From Pyricularia pennisetigena (taxonomy: Eukaryota > Ascomycota > Sordariomycetes > Magnaporthales > Pyriculariaceae): a stretch of DNA of 64,000 nt. Of the stretch, positions 1 to 12,135 are shown one piece after another; position 1 is the first letter of the stretch, and each line of letters starts with the position of its first letter. A model generated the notes under the pieces. The model was not told where the DNA came from, did no database searches, and saw only the letters and a program-made list of their open reading frames with translations. The position numbers and the translations under genes are program-made. The DNA is taken from assembly GCF_004337985.1 (NCBI RefSeq), contig NW_021940918.1, forward strand, positions 930,001 to 994,000, read 5' to 3'.

Positions 1-2820
1 CTGAACGAGCCGGCTCTTGGTCATAGTTTATTCGCACCCCCGGAGCTCGACCCTAGGAGGAGTTCTTACGCGCCCAAGGGCAAGCCCAAGGCTGGACCAA
101 GACGGACGATAGCGCGTCGAGGCACTGAGGTGTTTGTCGCCAACGGTCGAGAAATCAGATGGGGCGATCTCGTGTACCTCAAGGAACACCACCAGTCGAG
201 GCAAACCCGGGGTGGTGTGCGCATCAAACGGGAAGACTCCAAAGGCTCCGGTTCTTTCGCAATACACGAGGATGATGGACCCAACGCCGGCATTGGATCC
301 TCTGGCCATGCTCAGGGCATACGCGTAAGTGGTGTTTTCCACATTTTTTCCGTGCTGACAAGAAACTGGTCATTTGTATGTGCTATTACTAACAACATGG
401 CTCTTTTCATGGGAGTATAGACAATCAAGACGCCGGTAGCAGACGACATCAGGCAACTCATCATATCTCCACACTCAAACTATCTCGCAGTGCTAACGGC
501 ACATACGGTCCATGTATGCCTGCTACCGGATCCTTCACACCTGACAGCAGAAGATAGTGGCCCTCTCAAGGCCAAGTTTTGGACCCTAGGGCCTACTACG
601 CATGTGACATCCAAATCGGCCATCGCTTCGGCCCTCTGGCATCCACTCGGTGTTAGTGGCTCATGTCTGGTCACCGTCACTGACGATTCCATCGTTCGGG
701 TGTGGGAAATATCTGCCGCCGATCGGTGGTCGTTCGACTCGCCCACCCTCGCCATCGATCTGAGGAAGCTCGCGGATGGCACCTCGCTCGACCAGGACTT
801 CAGCGCATCGATCGGGGCGATGAACCAGGGATTCTCGCCTGACTCGTTCGACATGGAAGTGGCAGCCGCCTGCTTCGGCGGCCGCGGATCTGGCTCGTGG
901 TCATCAATGACATTGTGGGTCGCCATGCGTGGAGGCGACGTCTACGCCTTGTGCCCGCTGCTTCCTCAGAAGTGGGCACCGCCGCCTAACCTGATCCCAT
1001 CGCTCTCGGTTTCGGTCGTCGCGAAGGTCGCCGCTATTGAGGATGACCCGACCGTATCGGTTTCGGAGAAGCAACTAGCACAGCAACAGCTAGAGTGGAT
1101 GTCAGATCTCGATAGCCAGGAACCACGGATTATCGAGGCCTCTGTTACTGAGCCGGCCTCGGAGATCTACACCAGACCTGCAAAGCCTGGAGCCATTCCC
1201 AAGTTACAGGGACCCTTTGATCTTGATTTGGAAGCTCTGGGTGACGACGATCTAGATCTGGAACTGACAGATATTTTTGTCATTGGGGAGAAGGGCGACA
1301 CAGGAGATTTGATGATGGAACAAGATGAGGATGAGCTTGCCGCGGACGATTCGGAAGGCTTGTCACTGTCTGTGATATGTCTCGTCTCAACAAGCGGACA
1401 ACTTCGAATTTGTTTGGATCTCGACGGTGTTCAGGCGCAGTGGCTTCCACCGTCAAAATCCAAAGTGGCCAGATTCGGCGCAACTATAGATCCTCCTTCG
1501 CTTCTTACATTTCAGACGATGGACGTTATGCGACCTATGGAAGTTAGCTCCGACGCATGGCCCATGTTCAGCGAAGATGTTACATCGCGATACTCATTTT
1601 ACATTACACATCCGGCCGGCATCACGCTGGTGTCCCTAGCACCTTGGGTCTTCCGTCTGGAGAGTGAGCTCCAGGGCGACTCGGTGGCCGGTGCAGACTT
1701 CCGGATAGATCTTCTAGTCAAAGGACAGTCATCCACCAGGGACCGGGTTTACACTCACAAAGGGGGCCCGCTAGCAGCTTGCGTTGCCATCAACGATCCA
1801 GACCTGGGTCACTTTGTACTGAGTGGCACGCCTCAGGCTGCCGTTGCACTAACACTGGACACTCCCGAAGACGAGTTTGGGCCTGCCGTCCGGGCGCCGA
1901 GCCCGACGTTCGCCCACGAGGAAGATATCAAGCCGTTGGTCATCTGCGAACCGCGGCCGACTTTCCAACCGCCCGACACCCTTGGGGAGCAGAATGAGCT
2001 CTCGGACTTTGTCAAGCTCGCGAGGTCGAGCAAGTACCAGGCGGCGCTGACGCAGCAAGAGATCAGGCTGTCGCCGGCGATCCTTACGTTGCTCACCAAC
2101 GCGCACCAGCACGTGGATGCGCAGACGGAGCGGATCAATCAGGCGGTGAGCGAGCTGTTTAGAAGGCTGCAGCAGCTGCCGGCGGAACTACACGAGCAGG
2201 TACTCAAGATGAACATGCTCAAGGGCAAGATCGATAAGATTGCGGGCGAAGACGACGTGGACTCTGAAACGGGCGAGCGCATACCGGACGACGTGCGACT
2301 GAGGAGACGACTGGAGGATGTCAGGGAGCGCCAGAAGGCACTGGCGGAACGCATGGATAGGCTGAAGAGGCAGACAAGCCGGGCGCACAGCCGTGAGCTG
2401 AGCGATAAGGAGAAGGCGTGGATAGAGGAAGTCAAGGCGCTCGAGGCGAGCGTGCTAGGAAGCTGGTCCGACGTGGTGGCTACCAGCGGGGAGGAGCAGC
2501 AGCAGCAGCAGCAGAGGACGGGGGCAAAGATCAGGCAATACCGGCAGCGGTTCGAGGAGGTCACGCGACTCAAGGAGGAGCTGGTCAGGCAGGCTCAGGC
2601 GCTGGGTCAGCAGCAACAACAGGGCCAGAACCAGCAGAGGAAGGCATCTCCGGCCGGGGACGGAGGCAGGGCGGAGCCGGGATCGCCATCAACACCTAAC
2701 ATGAAGGTACCGGCCGAGGTGCGCAAGGCCAAGATTGGGCAGGTGATGCAGCTCCTGGAGAGGGAGACGGCGTTGGTCGAGGCTGTTAAGTCAAGATTGG
2801 AGAAGCTGTCATGTCAGTAA
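1..2820 (+). CDS. nup82: Nucleoporin Nup82 (Nup88-like), 5' end missing
   Basis: Cytoplasmic-side nuclear pore protein that anchors the Nup159/Nsp1 mRNA-export platform. The reading frame is already open at base 1, so the start codon lies upstream of the window. Exons are <1-324 and 421-2820, joined in phase 0 across a 96-nt intron (GTAAGT donor, TAG acceptor). About 907 residues are visible. The segment after the intron (IKTPVADDIRQLIISPHSNY, then LAVLTAHTVHVCLLP) is the typical Nup82 beta-propeller sequence. The propeller-like part is followed by an acidic insert (around base 1210-1340). From about base 2100 to the end the protein is Glu/Lys/Arg/Gln-rich and predicted coiled coil, as in Nup82, which trimerises with Nsp1 and Nup159. 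A poly-Gln tract is encoded at 2497-2514. The family call is from recognised sequence, not from a search. Confidence 0.87.
325..420 (+). other. Intron of nup82
   Basis: The donor GTAAGT and the acceptor TAG at 418-420 frame a 96-nt intron. Removing it joins two phase-0 exons and rebuilds the conserved Nup82 segment that starts at base 421. Confidence 0.85.
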
Positions 2821-3200
2821 GCGCATGATGTAGGTACAAGGCTACGTCAACAATTGGTCGGTCAAGGGGTCACAGCTATGATGCATTCCGGTTCGCGTCA
2901 AGGCCTGCGGTTGTGGAGGGTAGCTGGATTTCCAGTCTAGAGCAGTCTTGAACGTTGCTATGTCAGTATAATTTGGGTATGAGTGGCCAGGTAGTTACTT
3001 CTGTAGTCTTTTGGGATTGGGCAGGTTCAGGTTCGAAAAGATCTGCAGGCTTCGTTCGACTTGTTCCATGTTACCGGTCTAGGTATCCAAGAGATGCATG
3101 TCCAGGGTCTGCAAAATGGTACCAGGCATTTTCATCAAGGCCTCAAGCGGCGCCCGATTATGGTGAGCAAGTCCGTGACAGACAGTGTGGGAACAAACAA

Positions 3201-3230
3201 GACTAGATTAGACTAGATTAGACTAGGTTA
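3201..3230. repeat. 10-bp tandem repeat, 3 copies
   Basis: The unit GACTAGATTA occurs twice, followed by a third copy with two changes (GACTAGGTTA). It lies in the nup82 3' flank. No function is implied. Confidence 0.9.
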
Positions 3231-3568
3231 CACTGTATAGATAGTCTACTGCTAGTCCAGGTCTAATGCATGCTCCCTTCCTAGTCAGGATACATGAATT
3301 TTCACCTCGACGCCTGTTGCACCACCCATAATCCTGTACAGCCTCACTTCAGTGCGGGGTTGAGGCTCCCTAGACTAGCTCTGGTCTTTCTTCTTCTGCT
3401 CTCCCACATGTCACTTTTCTTTTTCAAGGAACAGTCCCCATCCAGACCAGAGTTTGTCACTGTGGTCGGCACTTTGACTACACCTTTGGCGAGGATGCAA
3501 TGGGCAGACAACAGCGTCTTGGACCTCACGAGAGCATTATGTTATTTACACGGACATGATCAGCAAGC

Positions 3569-3569
<1 letters not shown>

Positions 3570-3603
<34 letters not shown>
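3570..3603 (+). repeat. Poly(A) homopolymer, 34 nt
   Basis: An uninterrupted A run in intergenic DNA. It is one of about ten homopolymers of 18 nt or more in the window. No target-site duplication or adjacent retro-copy was noticed. Confidence 0.95.
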
Positions 3604-3605
<2 letters not shown>

Positions 3606-4894
3606 GAAGAAAACGCCCATCTTCCCATCCGTCAATTTAACTAGGTACATTTTGTTCAGCTGAGCACAGATGTAAATGCCAGCTTATCATCTGTCGATAC
3701 GGATCGTTCCATGTAGTCTAACCCGAGGGCGTCGAAGGGTGGCAGAACGGCCTGCATGGAACGAGCAGCAGCGGCAGCAGCAGCACCTGGCAATCTTTTA
3801 CTGGCCGGTGGTCGTCTCAGCTTTTCCGGTTTGGTGCCTGTTTGCCTACGGAGTCCTTGCCGGGTGCGTAGGTTCCAAGGTTGTATTGATTTTTGCTTTT
3901 CTTTTCCTTTTCCTTATCATTTCTTTCCTTCGCTTGTCCACCCTTACGATGCCATCCCGGGCAGCCGTGCCTATCTCGATGCAATTGGAGGCCCCCTACT
4001 TGCCAGTGCGAAAGTGCAAGTGCAAACTTGGGCGAACCTGGGGCACCATAACTGCATGCAGTGCGATCGGCCTCCCAATCAAGGCCTGCCGTCCTCTTTC
4101 AAGCAGCTCAGGAACACCTTGATCGGCCAAAAACTAGAACGCATTGACCGGCTATCTTTCTTGGACGCCTATTCACACGGGTCGCTGCTATCGAAGTCTC
4201 CGTCATGGAATGACCGACCGCATCTTCGTTGTGTCCTTCGACCATGCAACATATTGAACGGGTTCTCTCATGCTTTCGGGTACGACGCTGACGATGACTC
4301 TTTTGTCCGTCATTTTGGTAACACACGGCAGGAATATGGAGGTCAGACAACACTAGCCTGCCCGTTTTGATATGCATAGTGTGCGTATGTGTAAAGGCGC
4401 CTGCCGGCACTCTACTGTAAACGGGGTACCTCGCGCCACTCATATGCAATGTGGTGGTTGGTGTCGGTTCGATATCTTGAGTGGTCCATGGCTCCCTATT
4501 CGTTGCCTTACCTGTTTTTGTCCCCCCGACTTTTCACCAACCCCGGGCAAAAATTGAATTAATGCATGCAGGTTGACCTGGAACATGTACAACAGCCGAG
4601 GGCTCAGTCGCCGAGGAATGGGCGAGTCCTCGTGAAGTTGTGCCCATATCTGGGGTATCCTGTTTTAGTATAAATATGTGGTTGTTTTCCCTTGACTGTT
4701 CTAGTCACTTTCTACTATTTTACTTCTTCATGCGCGCTTCGAGTAGAAGCGCAAGCAAAGAGTGTCTGGCAGGCTGAGAACGTTCTTCTTCAAGGCTGGC
4801 TCTCCTGATTTAATGCTCGTCCTTTCCCTCCCACTTTATATCAACAACATCAGAACTCTCCCAGCAAACACTGCCAAACGCCTTTACCGCAGCC

Positions 4895-6136
4895 ATGGCT
4901 CAATCTGGTAATCTCCTAGTCCTTGACCTGCGTAAACAGATCTTAGGTGTGTTCATTCATATGACCTTTTCTCTTTTTTTTATTTTTATTTTTTTATTTT
5001 TTAATTCTTCTTCAGAACATGAATTGCAAAAAGCCCATTTTCAGCCTTGATTATCCGCTTTGATCAATTAGCTAACCTCAACCCCTAAAACTCTTGGTTC
5101 AGATAATTGTGATTTCATGACGCCTCACGATTCGAGGGTCGACATAATCACCTCCAAGGAGCCCGAGGGGGGCAAATTCCGGGCCATGGTGATCAAGAGC
5201 GAGGGCTGTTTTAGTTCCAAGATGAAGCGTTCAGTCTTCTTCTCGGATGTGGGAACCACCGTAGTCGAAGCTCTCGAGCTCCTTCACGCCAAAACGGCTG
5301 AGGCTCTCAACCACCACATCTTGACCCACGGTTTCGCACCTTTGCGTGACAGTCGCCGCAAGCCTCGCGACTGGGACGACGATGGAAGCGAGACGGCGTC
5401 CTCGTCGTCCGGTTCAGACTCGGACGATTCTGATGACTCCAGGTCAGGATCTAACCTGTCCGATGATGGAGGACCGCCTACCTCAAAGACCCGGAGAAGG
5501 TCCAAGGAGGGCTCCTCATCTTCGCGACCCAGACCCCGCAGCCCTGTCAGACCGCCGGGGCCTCCTGTACCCGTCCCTGTTCCACCCCCAACGAGAGGCC
5601 CGAATATATTGCCCCGGCCGCCCCCTATGGGCCACCGTCCGGGACCCCCTGGTGTCCCGCTTCACTCCGGTATGCGAGGCATTCTGCCTCCCAAACATCC
5701 TCTCAATTCGGGCCCACCACCAGGGTTTCGCCCTCCTCGACTCGGCGATATGCTTCCGCCGAGCATGCGTGCGCGCGACGTCAAGATCGGCATCACATGG
5801 GGCGACCACAGGCAGCAGATAATGGTGCACCAGGTCCCGAACAGGCACAACATCATCACGGCGGCCATGCGCTACTTCGGCAGCAACCGCGACGTCTTTG
5901 GCGCCGCCAAGGACGGGCCCGCCCTGGGCAGAAACATGTGCGTGCTCAAGGAGTTTGTGTTGCCCAAGGGGGGATCGGGCGGCGAGGAGCGGTACGACAT
6001 GACTGCGTACCACGTCGACGACCTGTCGGAGATGTGCGACTCGGCCGCCGACACGTGCAAGAAGATCCCGCTCTTTGAGGTCACGATCCAAAGTCTGCAG
6101 GGAGTCCAAGTCCGGGATTGCAGCGACGGTGACTGA
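4895..6136 (+). CDS. Conserved fungal protein of unknown function
   Basis: I do not recognise a named family. The ATG at 4895 sits in a good context (GCCATGG) after a C/T-rich leader. A small first exon joins the main exon (5103-6136) in phase 1. Two donors both keep the frame: 4908 (GTAATC) gives a protein of 348 aa, and 4947 (GTGTGT, after AG) gives 361 aa. Both use the acceptor at 5101-5102, with a CTAAC branch near 5073. The N-terminal block of about 70 residues (SRVDIITSKEPEGGKF...) looks globular. It is followed by a Ser/Asp-rich acidic linker, an Arg/Ser patch, a long Pro-rich segment and a second globular block of about 125 residues near the C-terminus. The two conserved ends around a disordered middle suggest an interaction scaffold, but this is inference only. 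Confidence 0.75.
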
Positions 6137-7383
6137 TAGAGGATGACTGAAGGTTTTTTTTTTTCTTTGTTTGTTGGGGGGTCTCTGTCTTGCTTTGACG
6201 GGTACAAGCACACGCTGGCCCAACTTCCAGTAGCGAGCGCCTGATTTCCCTACTTACTACCGTTTGAGCCCTTTCCCAAGTAACACCTCTCTATGTAATC
6301 TTGTTTCGAAACTCACGTTTGGTGCTATTTCGGTCTATCTGAATCTCATGTTTATGAGTTTTGCAGGTAAGCGGCACCCTCAGGGTCCGGTGCGGGCTGG
6401 GTGGCGGCATAAGGTGCTTCAAAACGTGTTTGTGCTGGCCTCGATTTCCTCCTCGGCCTGTGCCGTCAGTAGATAGCCAGCAGTAGCCTGAGGTTGCAGT
6501 TCCGAGAGTGTGCCGCAGATGTGACAGTATATGTTTGTATTCTGAGCCTTTATTGAGCGCAACCACATTGGTTTTTTTTTTTTTTTTTTTTTTTTTTTGG
6601 AACCATCCTCAGAACAGTTACCCATTTCTAGTATAGCCAAGTGCTGGAAATATAAGAAAAATAGACTTTGAATGGGTGAAGCAGCAGCAATCAAGGGGAG
6701 GAATCAGAACAACTACCAAAAGAAACGCAAGCGTGCTTAATATCTCGTTCCCAGCGTTCTTTGGGCTTCTTCTCGAGGTGCGCTCTTCTGCACACAAGCG
6801 AGAGGGGGGGAGCTGTACCTCACAGTCTGCCCACTCCCGGCGGCCTAGACGATCCTCGCTGGCTGGCATGGTCCCCAAAGTTTGCTTTTGCGGCCTTTTT
6901 GGCGCTGCCGTTTGAAGTGAACCCACCAGTATTGACAGAGGGGGGGCGGATGACACCAGGAGCCCGCAGAGGTTAGGAAGCACCATGGCCGTTCGGATGA
7001 TCAATCAACAATGGAAATGAGTACAAGACTGGAAAGGGAAGTCAGCTTGACAGTCAGTTCTGAACCCAAGACACTCGAAGATGGACAATAACAAAAAGCC
7101 CTGGCAAGCTTTTCAGGCCTTAGACAACCATGGCCAACTGGCCTTGATATTGACATTTTCAAGGTCTCTATCCTGGCAATTCGCCCAACGCCACCCAGAT
7201 GCCTTCAACACCGTCGTGAAACAAGAATAAAAAAAAGACACAGAAACATATAAGGGGGGTGAGAAGGGCTTCTACAATATCACACCTCACCGCACCGCAC
7301 TGCATCATGATGGTATAGCCAAAACGAAAAAAAAAAAAAGAGGTGGCTCAAAATCCAATCGGTTGTGCTGTCCCTGCTCACAT
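6137..7383. other. Intergenic, convergent 3' regions
   Basis: Lies between the 3' ends of the 4895 gene and pik1. It contains a poly(T) run at 6572-6598 and a shorter A run near 7328. Small open frames here have no domain or codon character that I can support. Confidence 0.6.
6572..6598 (+). repeat. Poly(T) homopolymer, 27 nt
   Basis: An uninterrupted T run in the convergent intergenic region downstream of the 4895 gene. Confidence 0.95.
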
Positions 7384-10300
7384 CTAGTAGATCCCTTGCG
7401 TCCTATATTGGAAGGTATCGTAGCTACGTGTGTGGAGGCTGTTGTTAGCAAAGCTGACATTTGAAAGTCCATTGGGTGTTAAAACTAACAGTCGTGTGTA
7501 ATAGCTTCCGAGCGACTTGCCAATCAAGTCCTCAACAAACTGCTCGGCCTCGTCAGCGCTCAGTTGCAGTTGGAATCGCTGTCTCAGGTTGATAGACGTC
7601 TGCGTTATGCCAGCCCCGAAGCAAGGCATTTTAGACTCGCGTCCCATCATGCTCACAAGGTCGATGATATTGTCGGCTTCTCGGCGAAGTGCTATTTGTT
7701 TTCACCCAGGTAGTAATGTCAGTGAGATGGATCCTTTCTCCTCGGAATAAAAAGCATCCCATCGAGTCCTAAAGACGGCCTCAAGTATATCCAACATACC
7801 TTGGAAGGCCTGTTTGCACAGCTTCTTAAAGTCCTCAAATTCAGGCGATCCAATACCACCGAGGACCTCGAGATATTCATGCGTGAACTTGAACGGCGCC
7901 GCCTCGAACCCGACAGCGCCCGGAGAATTGGACAGCATGAAGCCAAAGTCGATGTGTATTATGTGCCCCTCGTTATCGACCAGCACGTTGCCGTTGTGGC
8001 GATCCTTGAGTTGCAGTATGTATGAGATCACGCTGTATGCCGCAAGCGACCGCTTGAAAGCGTCGACGCCTGCCTTGTGGGGCTCGCTGTCGACGGGCCC
8101 AAATACCTTGACAAAGTGGTCCTTGAGCGTTGCGATCCGCCGCCGAGGGTTCTGTCCGGACTCGATCGTCGACAGTGTCAAGCTGCGTTTGATCGAATGC
8201 AGAGATACTCCGTTGGTGATGGTTTCGATCAGGCCCGAAGACTCGCCAGTCACCAGGATCCGCATCAGCTTTACCCAGACGGGCACGCCCGCGTTGACCC
8301 AGATGCGGTGGCAGACATTGATGAGCTGGCACGCGAATGCTTCCTGCCGAAGGTCAGCGCCAGTCTTGACGATGACGCTGACAAGATCCCAATTCTTCAT
8401 CCAGCCATACGGAGACGACCTCCGGATGCGCTCCTTCTTGACGTGCCAGGCCTCTCCGAACACGGCCGCGCTCGGATCGTCTCGATCCCCCTTGCGTTGA
8501 AGACCGCCCGTCTTGAAGTCGTTCTCCATGCGCGCAGCCCCAGCGTTGGTCGTGTCCACGGGCGGGTCGATGGGCGCCTCTACCTCGCCGTCTTCGCCCG
8601 CATCCGTATTTGCGTTCGTCGCTGCTGCTGCCGCAGCCTCCGCCGCCGCATTGGCAGCGTCTGCCTTTGCTATTATTAGATCAAATGTGGGACCATTGCC
8701 GTCATCCAGATCAAAGCTCTGCTCCTCCAAGCTCTGCATACTGGCAATGATCTTTGCTCGGATGGCAGCCACCTCTTGTTTTGGCCGCTTGCCACTGGTA
8801 GCCTCAAGCTGTGCAAGCATCTGCGAAGCAGCGCGCATGTGCGTGGCCAAAGCCGAAAAGTCTGGCTGCTCTACCACGGGTGTCCAAGAGCCAGGATTGA
8901 CAGGGCGTGCACTATTCGGCGCCACCGGCTTCCTGCGCGGTCCTGGACTGCTGGACCGCGATGTCGAGGTGGCCGAGCTCCGGGCGGTAGGCTCCGATAG
9001 CGTCGAGATGGTCGTCGCGCTGCTGTTCAACCTCTGCATACTGCTGCTGCCTGGAACCGCTATCGACGGCGGCTTCTCGCCGCTACCCGATGAATCGTCA
9101 AAAGTCCCCAGGACTCCAGAGCCGCCAAGGTCGCCAGCCGTGGGCTCAAAGACGCTGTCAGGAACGGCCGGCTCCGGGTTGCCACTCCTAGCCAGAGGAA
9201 TCCTTGGCGATTCCGTCAGGTCGAAAATCCTCTTGCGCGATCCTTGCCCTGCCAGCAGCGTCGATAGCAACCTTTGGTTGTCTGCCGAGTCCGGATCGAA
9301 GCTGAAGTCGTCTCGCAGGATCTCGACCATCAAGAGGTACGGCACCTTCTCTGCGCTGTTCAGCACTGTCGACTCGGCCGGGTTGACCCTCACAATGCGG
9401 TGGTGTTTGCTCTTTCCGGGCGAGCCATTGGGCATAGAGGGTGGGCAAATAACGGGTATATCGACCTCAGCCGGTAGGTCCTGTGTGATGAGTGCCAGCT
9501 CCGCCCGCAGGGCGCTGAGACGGGCCTGCTTAGGGACGATCACCAGTCGGTTCGAAATATCTTCGAGCGCCGTCAGAAAGGCAGTCTGGCACCTGAAGTA
9601 GTTCTGCCTCAGAAGCCTGGTCTTCTGTGCCGAATCCATCTCGTCCTGGCTGATTATGGCCTTGGCATGGTGCGAGTGCCTCCGGGTCATAGGCTCAGAA
9701 GGCCTGAGCCCAGCAGAGACGGGGGACGTGGGGCGCGTGGCCTGCATCCGCGGTGATCGCATTTCTGGTAGCGGCAGCGATGACGAGCTAAGACGGGCCT
9801 CAACGGCAAGCATATCCAGCTGTGATGGCCGCTTTGGTTCGTTGACAGGGGTGCGCGACCCAGAAGAGGCAGTTGCCTGTGGCGATCTGGGCGGTCTCAG
9901 AGGCTTAGCAGAGGTGGCGGTCCCCGAGTTCGTAGTTGCAGGCGCAGTTGCGGTCTTTGGATCAGGAGCACTAGTGATACGCCCTGGGTCCTTTGATCGT
10001 TTCGATCTCGATGTCGTCGCGTTGATCGTATGCGCGCGGCTGATTTTAAGCTGTTCGGTCGGGCTCTGCAGCGTCGTTACAGGATCCGAGACGGGGTCCG
10101 CCGGCACTGGCTTCCGGCCCTGGGCAACAGCCAGCGGCCCAGCCCAAGTCGCAAGGCCGGGCACGCCTATGGCGGCCATGATGAAACTGCCCAGAACCAT
10201 GACGGGCAAGGTGTTCTCCTTGATCTTTTCATTTCTCGCCGAGTCCGCAAGCCCAAAGACTATGTGCTGAACCTTGTTATAAACTCTCCTACACGTTTGG

Positions 10301-10872
10301 AACGCTTCGGCCTGCGGATTCGACGAGAGGTCGTGTAGGTAGGTTTGGAACAGCCAAAATGTCTGATCAGAGCGTCATGGGGATGTTTTTTTTTTTTTCG
10401 GTCAGTCAGTCGTACTGTGTGCATGCAAGCGTCGCCAGTTGATGGGGGGACGGATAAATGGCGATATCCAGGGGGCAGCTTGGCAGCTTCTTCTTCTGAG
10501 GGGTAGCGGGCAAAACGAACCAACAACGCTGCCGTAACCGACTCCTCACATAGGTCGAGCAGAAACTCCTCCAGAGCCATGGACTCGTTGTCCACGCTTA
10601 TTATCAAATGACATAACTGAGGCAGGAAGAATTCGATATCCTCGTAGGGGAACTGCCTAAGCTTGTTGCAGAGGACATAGTGTATCCCGACATGGTCTGC
10701 ATACCGCCTGCAAACGCCAAAGATCATCAGCCATCATATTTTCTTCGGGCGGAGGCCAAGGGGATGCTTTTTATTGCGGTGCATTTGCTCACGAGAGGTA
10801 AGAGACCGAAAGAAAGGGATTCGAGTTGAAGACGTCGCTGTCGAAAAACCGCTGCAGCAGATCCCAAGACAT
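7384..10872 (-). CDS. pik1: Phosphatidylinositol 4-kinase Pik1 (type III beta)
   Basis: Makes PI4P at the Golgi for secretory traffic. Four exons on the minus strand: 10872-10793, 10707-10521, 10362-7800 and 7691-7384, giving about 1045 aa. The start MSWDLLQRFF and the following RYADHVGIHYVLCNKLRQFP are the conserved lipid-kinase-unique region; exon 1 is only 80 nt. A long Ser/Pro-rich middle holds Arg/Ser sites. The PI3/4-kinase domain fills the C-terminal 300 residues, with the catalytic loop DRHNGN at about residue 876 and the metal-binding DFG in HIDFGFM about 17 residues later. The end (YDTFQYRTQGIY) matches the family C-terminus. Introns are 85, 158 and 108 nt. All junctions are required for continuity with the family: phase 2 at exon 1/2, phase 0 at 2/3, phase 1 at 3/4. 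Confidence 0.93.
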
Positions 10873-12135
10873 CACTGGCGTATGCGAGTATTGAAACTCT
10901 CTTGGGGGGGAAACAAGAACTGCGGTGGTGGGTATACGGACGGCGGCCTCGGCGGAGAGGTAAAATGCCAGAAAGGGCTGTGGAGGAACGGCGGTCCACC
11001 AGAGTCGCTACCGACGAAACCAGCAATCGGGGGAAACGGTGTCGCTTTCGTTTTCTCGCAAGTTGGTGAGTTGGGTTCGAGAACCGAGGCCCTGAATTAG
11101 AAAACGGAAATCCAAAGCACGAGTTCAGGAGGCCTTCATCGGAGGCGGGCGGAATCGGCGGGATCGTATCGACAAAGCGGCGGGCAGACGTCCGTCATAG
11201 CTAGCTGCCGGGATTGACTCCGGTGCTCTGCTTGTGTTCGTAGGTGGGCTGTTTAGGTAGTCGAGCTAATTTTAGTGTAGAAGGACAAGTCTAAGTCTGA
11301 GTTTGGATAGTTGCCGTTGCCTTTGTCGAGTCGTGTCGATTTCAATTGCAGTGTTGTTATGCTCTGTAGTTTTTCTTCTCCTCGGTTTCTTGTCTCAGGG
11401 GCTGGCCAGATTGTCCTCCCAAATTTGAGCCTGCACGCATGCATTGACGAAGCATTTGATATGTGTTGAATTCGAATGAGGTCTCGGATCGGCTTCAGTG
11501 GCCGACGCCAAATGTGGGGCTCACGACCGATTCGCGTGCATCTGATTGATGCCGTCAAGCCGAAAGCAAGCTCCCCGCGTTTTCAGGCCAAAAAGTAGGG
11601 TTTCTCAGGGGGCAGGTCCAGTCTGTCAGCAAGTAGATCAATCAATTCTGTCTCCTGGATATAGTCATTGTCGTAAAACANNNNAAGATAAATAAGGCAC
11701 TGACCAGTTTCATCAATAATCATACCAAGATTATTCTACTATAACTGCTCCTCCGCAAGGGTTCGTCTTTAACCCCTCATCGAAACCATCAAGTTCCATT
11801 CATCGATTCTTTGCATGCAAAGACCCCGTAAGGCTGGCTGTGTGTGGATGCAAAGTAAGGATTCCCCCCATGACGTACAGGTATGCATACTTTTTGATTT
11901 AGTCACTCAAAATATTCAGGGACTGATGTGCAGCATGCTCGATCAGTCGGCAAAGTCAAAAACTTCAGACAAATGTTAATTTCCTCGAAATTCCAAATAT
12001 ACCATACGCTGCCTTTTCGCTTTAATGAACGCCTGCCATGAATACCATAGATGCTTTATACAAAGGGCAAAGAAAAGACAAAAGAAAAGAAAAAAAGGTC
12101 TGAATGATCATGACTTCATAAATTACCGCTATTAA
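10873..12135. other. Intergenic region with assembly gap
   Basis: Upstream of pik1 and downstream of the permease. No gene is supported. It includes the four-N gap at 11681-11684, and an AT-rich stretch follows the gap. A short frame at 11253-11558 looks random. Confidence 0.6.
11681..11684. other. Assembly gap (NNNN)
   Basis: Four ambiguous bases, probably a placeholder for a gap of unknown size. Confidence 0.95.

Larger units (their letters stand above)
2821..4894. other. Intergenic region between nup82 and the 4895 gene
   Basis: No supportable gene. It holds the nup82 3' region, a three-copy 10-bp tandem repeat at 3201-3230 and a 34-nt poly(A) run at 3570-3603. An open frame at 3756-4370 has no recognisable domain and begins with an Ala run from a CAG-type repeat. 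The last 200 bp before 4895 are C/T-rich, as expected for a fungal core promoter and leader. Confidence 0.6.

Noticed and set aside
3756..4370. 204-residue open frame on the plus strand
   Set aside because: Starts in a CAG-type repeat that reads as Ala, then contains Phe-rich low-quality sequence. Nothing conserved was recognised.
8513..9601. 362-residue plus-strand open frame opposite pik1
   Set aside because: Antisense shadow of the Ser/Pro-rich linker of Pik1. No domain.
11060..11080. GGTTCGAGAAC, resembling a tRNA B-box
   Set aside because: No A-box at the right distance and no cloverleaf could be drawn. No tRNA was found elsewhere in the window.
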